From contig UROL01000049.1 of NCBI GenBank assembly GCA_900549495.1, forward strand, positions 1 through 11,761: a stretch of DNA of 11,761 nucleotides, in the 5' to 3' direction. The DNA is from an uncultured Eubacteriales bacterium. Lineage in GTDB: Bacteria; Bacillota; Clostridia; Oscillospirales; Oscillospiraceae. Position numbers and translations under genes: made by a program. Shown piece by piece: positions 6,068 to 11,761 of the stretch. Under the pieces are notes generated by a model that made no database searches, was not told the DNA's origin, and was given only the letters and a program-made list of their open reading frames with translations. Each line of letters opens with the position of its first letter. Within the stretch, counting starts at the first letter, position 1.

Positions 6068-7096
6068 TCACTGCTGTTGCTGGGTGTATTTCCGCCGCAG
6101 CTGCCCGCAGGAGGCATCGATATCGCCGCCCAGGGTGCGGCGGACGGTGGCAGGAATCCCGGCCTCCTCCAAAGTCTTCTGGAACAGGGCCACAGCCGCC
6201 TTGCTGCTGGGCTTCAGGGGGCTTTCCTCCACATGGTTCAAGGGGATAAGGTTGAAGTGGGCAGGCAGCCCCTTCAGTCTGCGAATCAGCTCTTTGGCAC
6301 ACTCCACGGAGTCGTTCACTCCATCTATCATGGCGTATTCAAAGGAGATACGCCGGGAGGTAGCCTGGTAATACCGGCGGCAGGCATTCAGCAGCGCCTG
6401 GCTGGGATAGGCTTTGTTCACCGGCATAATGGTATTGCGGATGGCATCGTTGGGTGCATGGAGGGAGACGGACAGGGTCAGCTGCAGCTTCCTCTGGGCC
6501 AGCAGGTCAATCTTCGGCACCAGGCCGCAGGTGGACAGGCTGATGTGGCGCATGGAGATATGCATTCCCTCGGGGCTGTTCACCAGCTCCAAAAACCGCA
6601 TTACATTGTCAAAATTGTCCAGCGGCTCCCCGATGCCCATAAGCACAATATGGGAAATGGGCTGGCCGGAGTCCACCTGGGTAAAGAGCACCTCGTCCAG
6701 CATCTCAAAGGGCTCCAGCCGCCGCACCAGTCCGCCAATGGTGGAGGCGCAGAAGGCGCAGCCCATGGCGCAGCCCACCTCGGTGGAGATGCACACAGTG
6801 TTGCCGTAGTGATAGCGCATCAGCACCGTCTCCACGCAGTTGCCGTCGGCCAGCTGCCAGAGGTATTTGATGGTGCCGTCCTTTTGGGATTCCTGGCGGC
6901 GCACCACCTGGGGAGCGCAGATGGGATACTGCTGGGCAAGGGTCTGCCGCAGCGCCCCGGGGAGGTTGGTCATCTCGTCATAGGAGCGGGCCCCCCGGTG
7001 GAGCCAGGTATACAGCTGCTTTGCCCGGAAGGCAGGCTGGCCCATATCCTTCAGGGTCTGGGACAGCTCCGGCAGCGTCATGGATTTTAGGTTCAT
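6068..7096 (-). CDS. rlmN: Dual-specificity RNA methyltransferase RlmN (23S rRNA A2503 and tRNA A37)
   Basis: A 342-residue radical SAM enzyme that makes 2-methyladenosine at 23S rRNA A2503 and at A37 of some tRNAs. The radical SAM cluster motif CAMGCAFC gives ligands C109, C113 and C116. MGIGEPLDN (153-161) is the SAM-binding GGE-like motif, and DIDASCGQL (325-333) carries C330, the cysteine that becomes methylated during catalysis. An N-terminal helical accessory domain (about 1-90) is present. Length is normal. The C-terminus ends with four glutamines. The ATG overlaps the rsmB stop codon as ATGA, and GGAGG lies 7 nt upstream within the end of rsmB, so both coupling and its own signal support this start. 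I read it as RlmN, not the resistance enzyme Cfr, because of its operon position and overall sequence pattern. Confidence 0.97.
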   Translation of the reverse strand: MNLKSMTLPELSQTLKDMGQPAFRAKQLYTWLHRGARSYDEMTNLPGALRQTLAQQYPICAPQVVRRQESQKDGTIKYLWQLADGNCVETVLMRYHYGNTVCISTEVGCAMGCAFCASTIGGLVRRLEPFEMLDEVLFTQVDSGQPISHIVLMGIGEPLDNFDNVMRFLELVNSPEGMHISMRHISLSTCGLVPKIDLLAQRKLQLTLSVSLHAPNDAIRNTIMPVNKAYPSQALLNACRRYYQATSRRISFEYAMIDGVNDSVECAKELIRRLKGLPAHFNLIPLNHVEESPLKPSSKAAVALFQKTLEEAGIPATVRRTLGGDIDASCGQLRRKYTQQQQ

Positions 7097-8406
7097 TGCT
7101 TCCTCCGCAGACGGCAGATGAAGAAGCCGTCGGTGTCGTACTGACCCGGAATCAGGGTGATGCTTCCGGTGTGGTTTTCCGGGAATACCCCGGGTAAATG
7201 CAGCCTTTCCGGGTAGAAATCCGGGTGGTTTTGCAAAAATTGCTCCACCACCTGCCCATTTTCCCGGTTCAGCAGGGTGCAGGTGGAATACAGCAGCACC
7301 CCGCCGGGGCGGACAAACCGGGACTGTACATCCAGGATTTTCCCCTGCAAGGGGGGCAAAGCCTGTAATTCCTCCAGATTTTTATAGCGAATGTCCGGCT
7401 TTTTCCGGATGATGCCCAGGCCGGAGCAGGGCACGTCTGCCAGGACGGCATCGAAGAAATTCTCCCATTCCGGCTTTTCCTGGGTGGCATCCCGGCACAG
7501 GGCCGTGATATTGGTCAGGCCCAGCCGCTTTGCCCCCGCAGCAATCAGCTCCGTCTTGTGGGGGTATACGTCGCAGGAGACAATCTCTCCGGTGCCCCCC
7601 ATGGCCACGGCGGCGGCAAAGCTCTTGCCCCCGGGGGCGGCGCAGCAGTCCAGCACCCGCCAGCCCGGCTCCAGCCCGGCGCACAGCACGCTGAGCCTGG
7701 AGGCCGCATCCTGGACGTAAAAGTGCCCTGCCCGGAATTCCTCCAGCCGTTCCAGATTGCCCAGGCCGGAGAGCACCAGGCAGTCCGGCATCCAGCTGTG
7801 ATACGCACAGGCGATGCCCTTTTCCTCCAAGGCGGCTTTCAGAATTGGGGTGGTGGTAGCCAGGGTGTTTACCTGGATAGTGGTGGCCGGGGCGGTGTTG
7901 TCCGCAATGAGCATGGGCTCCAGCATCCCCTTGGGCAGGTTCTGCTTGAGCAGGGCAATCAGCGCCTCCGGGTGGCTGTAGCGGTCAGCGTAGGAGGTGG
8001 GCTCCTGCCAGGTGCCCAGGGTACGCACCGCATTTCGCAGCACCGCATTGACCAGGGCCGGAGCGTTTTTCTGCCCGGGGCAGTATTTCTTGGCCAGCTC
8101 CACCGACTCGTTGACGGCGGCGCTTTCCGGAATTTTGTCCATATCCCGGAGCTGGTACAGCCCCAGGTGGAGGATATCCCGCACCACCGGATGCAGCCCC
8201 GAGAGCTTGCCGGTGAGCAGCTGCCTCAGATAGAAGTCCAGCCTTCCCCGGTTCTGCACTACTCCGTAGCACAGCCGGGTAGCCAGAGCTGCATCCCGGC
8301 TGTCCAGCCGGTCCCGGGCAATCCGCTGCTTCAGGGCCCCATTTGACCAGGCCCCCTCCTTGCGGCAGGCGATCAGCGCATTCAGCGCCGTTTCCCGGGC
8401 GCCCAT
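7093..8406 (-). CDS. rsmB: 16S rRNA (cytosine(967)-C(5))-methyltransferase RsmB
   Basis: A 437-residue SAM-dependent enzyme that methylates C967 of 16S rRNA. The first 130 or so residues form the NusB-like RNA-binding domain typical of RsmB/Sun (RETALNAL at 4-11, ESAAVNESVELAK at 94-106). The C-terminal Rossmann domain has SAM motif I VLDCCAAPGGKS (251-262), motif IV DVPCSGLG (324-331, C327) and motif VI YSTCTLL (373-379), whose C376 is the expected nucleophile. Length matches the family. The start codon overlaps the fmt stop by one base (TGATG), and I see no Shine-Dalgarno upstream, so translation probably depends on ribosomes finishing fmt. The stop overlaps the rlmN start. Many Clostridia have a zinc peptidase gene between fmt and rsmB; none is present here. 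Confidence 0.97.
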   Translation of the reverse strand: MGARETALNALIACRKEGAWSNGALKQRIARDRLDSRDAALATRLCYGVVQNRGRLDFYLRQLLTGKLSGLHPVVRDILHLGLYQLRDMDKIPESAAVNESVELAKKYCPGQKNAPALVNAVLRNAVRTLGTWQEPTSYADRYSHPEALIALLKQNLPKGMLEPMLIADNTAPATTIQVNTLATTTPILKAALEEKGIACAYHSWMPDCLVLSGLGNLERLEEFRAGHFYVQDAASRLSVLCAGLEPGWRVLDCCAAPGGKSFAAAVAMGGTGEIVSCDVYPHKTELIAAGAKRLGLTNITALCRDATQEKPEWENFFDAVLADVPCSGLGIIRKKPDIRYKNLEELQALPPLQGKILDVQSRFVRPGGVLLYSTCTLLNRENGQVVEQFLQNHPDFYPERLHLPGVFPENHTGSITLIPGQYDTDGFFICRLRRKQ

Positions 8407-9317
8407 CAGCGTTGCAGCGGGTGTCCCCGGAAATAGTCCGGTGCCCGCATCCGCTTGCCGCCCTCTGCCTGGAGGGAGCGGATTTCCACGGCATCCTGGC
8501 CGCAGGCAATCACCAGACCGTTTTTATTCAGCTCCAGGACGGTGCCCGGCACGCCATGGCCGGGAACCACTCTGGTCTCATGCACCTTAAACTGCTTGCC
8601 GTCCAGCTCCATGGTGGCCACCGGCCAGGGGTGCAGCCCCCGAACCTGGTTGTGCACCTGCTGGGCGGTTTTGCTCCAATCAATGGGGCACATACTCTTA
8701 TCCAGAAGGGGGGCAAAGGTCACCTGGCTTTCGTCCTGCGGGGTGGCAGTCACCTTCTCGCCGGAGGCAAAGCGGCCCAGGGTCTTGCTCAGCAGGTCGG
8801 CCCCCAGCACCGCCAGCCGGTCCAGCAGTTCACCGGCGGTTTCATTCTCCCCCACGGTGGTCTTGCTGATTTCGATGATGTCACCGGCATCCATTTTCCG
8901 CACCAGATACATGGCGGTGACCCCGGTCTCGGTCTGGCCGTCCAGCACCGTCCACTGATAGGGGGCGGAGCCCCGGTATTTGGGCAGGGCGCTGGCATGG
9001 ATATTGATGCAGCCGTATGTGGGCACATCCAGCACATTCTGGGGCAGCAGGCGGCCATAGGCCACCACGGCGCACACATCGGGCTTCAAATCCCGCAGCT
9101 GCTGCACCGTCTCCTCCTCCCGGAAGTTCTCCGGCTGGAATACAGGAATCCCCGCCTCCACCGCAATCTGCTTGACAGGGGAAATCTCCATCTTCATCCC
9201 CCTGCCCTTGGGGCGGTCGGGTTTGGTGTAAACCGCCACCACATCGAAGCCGTCCTTCAGAATCTTCTTCAGGCAGGTGGCCGCAATATCCGGCGTGCCC
9301 ATGAATACAACCCGCAT
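8406..9317 (-). CDS. fmt: Methionyl-tRNA formyltransferase
   Basis: A 303-residue enzyme that transfers a formyl group from 10-formyltetrahydrofolate to initiator Met-tRNA. With the start at 9317 the protein begins MRVVFMGTP, the usual family N-terminus. The formyltransferase domain includes NIHAS (105-109, catalytic N105 and H107), the signature ALPKYRGSAP (110-119) and MDAGD (142-146, catalytic D143). The C-terminal OB-like tRNA-binding domain covers about 205-303 and contains GLHPWP (227-232). An ATG at 9323 would add two residues, but GGAGG (9329-9325) is only one base from it and lies 7 nt from the ATG at 9317, so I prefer the latter. The def stop codon lies two bases before this start. 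It works in sequence with deformylase: Fmt adds the formyl group and Def removes it. Confidence 0.97.
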   Translation of the reverse strand: MRVVFMGTPDIAATCLKKILKDGFDVVAVYTKPDRPKGRGMKMEISPVKQIAVEAGIPVFQPENFREEETVQQLRDLKPDVCAVVAYGRLLPQNVLDVPTYGCINIHASALPKYRGSAPYQWTVLDGQTETGVTAMYLVRKMDAGDIIEISKTTVGENETAGELLDRLAVLGADLLSKTLGRFASGEKVTATPQDESQVTFAPLLDKSMCPIDWSKTAQQVHNQVRGLHPWPVATMELDGKQFKVHETRVVPGHGVPGTVLELNKNGLVIACGQDAVEIRSLQAEGGKRMRAPDYFRGHPLQR

Positions 9318-9319
9318 TC

Positions 9320-9799
9320 TCATTCCTCCGCTTCTGCGTTCAGCTCCTCCTCAGTGAGGAAACGCTCCATAATCTCGGTATACACAATGCCGTCCAGGTG
9401 GTCCAGCTCATGGCAGAAGCACCGGGCAATCAGCTCTTCCCCCTGGGCCTCGAACCAGTCGCCGTTGCGGTCCTGGGCCCGAACCTTGGCAAAGTAGGGG
9501 CGCTTCACCAGGCCGTACTTCCCCGGCACGCTGAGGCAGCCCTCGGCCCCCTCCTGCTCGCCGTCGGTTTCCAGCAGCTCCGGGTTCACCAGCTCCAGGA
9601 TTTCCTCGCCGGTGTCCACAACGACCACCCGGCGCAGGATGCCCACCTGGGGCGCTGCCAGGCCTACGCCGTTGGCCTCTTCCAGGGTCTGCCGCATATC
9701 GTCCAGCAGCTTGTGCAGCCGCCGGTCAAATTTTTCCACCGGTCTGCAAACCTTATGCAGCGCCGGGTCGTCCGTGGTTAAAATCTTACGCAATCCCAT
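9320..9799 (-). CDS. def: Peptide deformylase
   Basis: A 159-residue metalloenzyme that removes the N-formyl group from new proteins at the ribosome exit. The three deformylase motifs are present: GVGLAAPQ (44-51), EGCLSVP (86-92, metal ligand C88) and HELDHLDG (130-137, metal ligands H130 and H134, catalytic E131). Usually the third motif begins with Q; here it is CHELDHLDG, a common Clostridial form. The short length and acidic tail are normal for Firmicute class I or III-like enzymes, but I cannot decide the class. AGGAGA lies 6 nt before the ATG. It follows priA by 69 nt and ends next to the fmt start. Confidence 0.97.
   Translation of the reverse strand: MGLRKILTTDDPALHKVCRPVEKFDRRLHKLLDDMRQTLEEANGVGLAAPQVGILRRVVVVDTGEEILELVNPELLETDGEQEGAEGCLSVPGKYGLVKRPYFAKVRAQDRNGDWFEAQGEELIARCFCHELDHLDGIVYTEIMERFLTEEELNAEAEE
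9325..9329 (-). promoter_or_regulatory. Shine-Dalgarno that fixes the fmt start
   Basis: GGAGG on the minus strand lies inside the last codons of def. It is 7 nt from the ATG at 9317 but only 1 nt from the competing ATG at 9323. Good spacing therefore selects the shorter fmt product. Confidence 0.7.
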
Positions 9800-9833
9800 A
9801 ATTATCTCCTATCTATGCATCCTGTTCCCCATC

Positions 9834-9857
9834 CGGCTGCGGGGCAAAATGCAGCCG
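9834..9857 (-). repeat. 7-bp inverted repeat in the priA-def gap
   Basis: CGGCTGC (9834-9840) and GCAGCCG (9851-9857) can form a 7-bp stem with a 10-base loop in the 69-nt gap between priA and def. No T-run follows on the minus strand, so a terminator is unlikely. It could be an RNA processing or pause hairpin, or chance in GC-rich DNA. Confidence 0.25.
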
Positions 9858-9868
9858 CACCCAGGGGG

Positions 9869-11761
9869 CTATTCGAAGCCGTTGACGTCGGCAAAGGCGG
9901 TGACGCCCCGGCTCTGCTTGTCCTTGCCAAACTGGGCCAGCAGCCAGGCTATCAGGAAGCGCATGGCCCGGTTCATCCTGCCGTTGACGGTGAGGCGATA
10001 GCGGTAGTGGTAGTTAATCTTGGGCACCGGGCAGGGCGCCGGGCCCAGAACCGTCATGTGCTCCTGCCGGTAATCCGGCTGGGACAGGCATTGGAGCAGG
10101 CTGTCCCGGAATTTCACCGCACTGTGCAGAACCTCTGTCTCCTGCTCCCCCTGGAAGGTGACCATCAGCCGGTCGCCGAAGGGAGGGGCACCCTGCATCT
10201 GCCGGAGCCGGATTTCCAGCTCATAAAAGCCGTCGTAATCCTGGTTGGCTGCCAGACGGATGAGCTGGTGCTGGGGAACCATGGTCTGAATCACGGCCCG
10301 GCCCGGCTTGTCCCCCCGGCCTGCCCGGCCCACCACCTGGGTCAGCAGACTGAAGGTGGTCTCTCCGGCCCGGTAGCCCCCGGTGTACAGGGACAAATCC
10401 GCATCCAGCACCCCCACCAGGGTCACCCCGGGCAGGTTCAGCCCCTTGGCTACCATCTGGGTACCCAGAAGCACCGGAACCTTTTCCTTCTGGAAGTGCT
10501 CCAGTATTTTTTCGTGGGTATTCACGGCGCTGACGGTATCCGCATCCATCCGGTCCACCGCCATCTCCGGGAACAGGGATTTCAGCTCCTGCTCCACCTT
10601 CTGGGTGCCGGTGCCCATGGGCTTCAGCGGCCCGCCGCACCGGGGGCACCGCCGGGGAACCGGCTGGGAGAAGCCGCAGTAGTGGCACATCAGCCGGCCA
10701 TTGGCACTGTGATAGGTCATGGCCAGGGAGCACCGGGGGCACTGGGGCACCTCCCGGCAGTCCACGCACACCAGGGCACGGCTGTTGCCCCGGCGATTCA
10801 GCAGCAGCACGGTCTGGCTGCCGCTGTTCCAATTGTCGTAAAGCTCCTGGCGCAGGGAATCGCTGAGGCTCAAATCATTGCCCAGCTTGACCTCCTCCCG
10901 CATGTCCACAATCTCCACCTGGGGCAGCGGGCGGCCATTGAAGCGGCTGCGAAGGGTATACAGGGAATACGTCCCATTTTTGGCATGGTACATACTCTCC
11001 ACGCTGGGGGTTGCGGAGCCCAGCAGCACCAGGGTATGCTCCTTTGCTCCCCGCCAAATGGCCACCTCTCTGGCGGCATACCGGGGGGAATTTTCGGATT
11101 TGTAGGAATGCTCCTGCTCCTCGTCCAGGATAATCAGCCCCAGGCTTTCGCTGGGTGCGAACACCGCCGAGCGGGTGCCCACAATAACCCGGGCCTCACC
11201 GGCCTTTACCCGCTTCCACTGGTCGTACCGCTCGCCCATGCCCAGGCTGCTGTGGAGCACCGCCACCTGGCTGCCGAACCAGGCGGCCATCAGCCCCAGA
11301 AGCTGGGGGGTCAGGGCAATTTCCGGCACCAGGAGCAGGGCACTTTTCCCGGATTCCAGGCAGCGCTGAATCAGCCGGATATACACCGAGGTTTTGCCGG
11401 AGCCGGTAACGCCATACAGCAGAGCTACCCCGGGCTCCTCCGCCTCCATCTGGGTCTGCAAGCCCTGAAAGGCCTGCTGCTGCTCCTGGTTCAGAACCAA
11501 TTCGCCGCTGATGGGGGTGGGTACAATCTCCCGGCACCGCAGCACCGGGCGCTGAGACAGGGTAACATAACCCAGCGACTCCAGCCGCCGCAATGTGGCG
11601 GCAGTGGCACCGGTATAATAGCAGATATCCTTCACTGCACCGCTGCCCAGGCCTGCCAGCAGCTCCAGCACCCCCCGCTGCAAGGCAGCGGAGGCAGTGC
11701 GGGAGGCAGCAAATTCCCGGGCCTGCTCACTGGGCACGGCCAGGGTGGCCACCGTCTCCGT
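9869..11761 (-). CDS. priA: Primosomal replication restart helicase PriA (5' end missing)
   Basis: About 630 C-terminal residues of PriA, the superfamily 2 helicase that reloads the replication machinery at stalled forks. The frame runs open to the right edge, so the N-terminal DNA-binding part (usually around 100-200 residues) lies outside the window. Numbering from the GTG codon at 11752: Walker A GVTGSGKT (114-121), Walker B DEEQ (210-213), GSATPS (245-250), eight zinc-binding cysteines in four pairs (C329/332, C338/341, C356/359, C369/372), GTGTQK (380-385) and motif VI QVVGRAGR (472-479). The winged-helix segment precedes the helicase (about 20-70). The Walker B box reads DEEQ where Escherichia coli has DEEH. 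The C-terminus ADVNGFE matches the usual PriA end. The GTG at 11752 is not a credible start because the winged helix is preceded by further coding sequence. It is followed by def, as in the conserved Firmicute cluster. Confidence 0.96.
   Translation of the reverse strand, partial: TETVATLAVPSEQAREFAASRTASAALQRGVLELLAGLGSGAVKDICYYTGATAATLRRLESLGYVTLSQRPVLRCREIVPTPISGELVLNQEQQQAFQGLQTQMEAEEPGVALLYGVTGSGKTSVYIRLIQRCLESGKSALLLVPEIALTPQLLGLMAAWFGSQVAVLHSSLGMGERYDQWKRVKAGEARVIVGTRSAVFAPSESLGLIILDEEQEHSYKSENSPRYAAREVAIWRGAKEHTLVLLGSATPSVESMYHAKNGTYSLYTLRSRFNGRPLPQVEIVDMREEVKLGNDLSLSDSLRQELYDNWNSGSQTVLLLNRRGNSRALVCVDCREVPQCPRCSLAMTYHSANGRLMCHYCGFSQPVPRRCPRCGGPLKPMGTGTQKVEQELKSLFPEMAVDRMDADTVSAVNTHEKILEHFQKEKVPVLLGTQMVAKGLNLPGVTLVGVLDADLSLYTGGYRAGETTFSLLTQVVGRAGRGDKPGRAVIQTMVPQHQLIRLAANQDYDGFYELEIRLRQMQGAPPFGDRLMVTFQGEQETEVLHSAVKFRDSLLQCLSQPDYRQEHMTVLGPAPCPVPKINYHYRYRLTVNGRMNRAMRFLIAWLLAQFGKDKQSRGVTAFADVNGFE

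Noticed and set aside
6068..6085. Run of four glutamine codons at the RlmN C-terminus as a repeat tract
   Set aside because: Only four codons (CAG CAA CAG CAG) lying after the conserved end of the protein; too short to be meaningful.
5912..7090. 392-residue open frame on the plus strand opposite rlmN
   Set aside because: Shadow of rlmN and stp caused by third-position GC bias; composition is low-complexity H/G/L/Q with no motif.
8343..9497. 384-residue open frame on the plus strand opposite fmt
   Set aside because: Antisense shadow across three genuine genes with complete catalytic motifs; no protein features of its own.
9805..9823. Four-codon mini-ORF (ATG CAT AGA TAG) in the priA-def gap as a possible leader peptide
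   Set aside because: It has no ribosome binding site of its own, no regulatory codon pattern, and overlaps the Shine-Dalgarno region of def.
1..11761. CRISPR arrays, tRNA or rRNA genes, insertion sequences, prophage genes, toxin-antitoxin pairs
   Set aside because: I looked for regularly spaced repeats, tRNA-like T-arm motifs, transposase motifs and small defence-type genes and found none; almost all of the window is filled by housekeeping genes.

Overview
The window is a GC-rich (well over half G+C by eye) stretch in which every convincing gene lies on the minus strand. Gene order, PASTA kinase architecture and codon style point to a Gram-positive Firmicute of the Clostridia, most likely an Oscillospiraceae/Ruminococcaceae-type gut bacterium. 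That placement is inferred, since no rRNA or marker tree is available here. The first 48 bases are not biological: they are the end of an Illumina P7 oligo, an 8-base i7 index and the Nextera transposase adapter, so the real contig begins near base 49.

Read in the direction of transcription (high to low coordinates), the window opens inside priA (replication restart helicase, 5' end beyond the right edge). It continues through def (peptide deformylase), fmt (Met-tRNA formyltransferase), rsmB (16S rRNA m5C967 methyltransferase), rlmN (23S rRNA/tRNA m2A methyltransferase), stp/prpC (PP2C phosphatase), pknB/prkC (transmembrane PASTA Ser/Thr kinase) and rsgA/cpgA (30S assembly GTPase). This is the conserved Firmicute priA-def-fmt-rsmB-rlmN-prpC-prkC-cpgA cluster. 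The genes are tightly packed: def/fmt, fmt/rsmB, rlmN/rsmB and pknB/rsgA junctions overlap or nearly touch. The operon ends just after rsgA at a clear intrinsic terminator, without the rpe and thiN genes that follow in Bacillus.

Below that terminator is an independent two-gene unit: a small membrane-anchored extracytoplasmic protein of unrecognised family (NTF2-like at best) and a membrane-anchored NAGPA-family phosphodiester glycosidase. It has its own near-consensus sigma-A promoter (TTGACA, 17 bp, TATAAC). The predicted transcription start falls almost on the annotated ATG, so the mRNA is either leaderless or translation starts internally. The promoter region carries four copies of a GGAATGC-type element, including a perfect 6+1+6 palindrome and an 8-bp inverted repeat, which look like regulator binding sites.

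Functionally, the right-hand operon couples translation initiation and N-terminal processing (fmt, def), ribosome modification and assembly (rsmB, rlmN, rsgA) and cell-wall-sensing phospho-signalling (stp, pknB). The left-hand pair plausibly acts on a surface glycan or glycosyl phosphodiester, but its substrate cannot be read from the sequence. I saw no CRISPR array, insertion sequence, tRNA, rRNA or prophage. The most unusual biology here is the control region and start-site question of the two-gene glycosidase unit.
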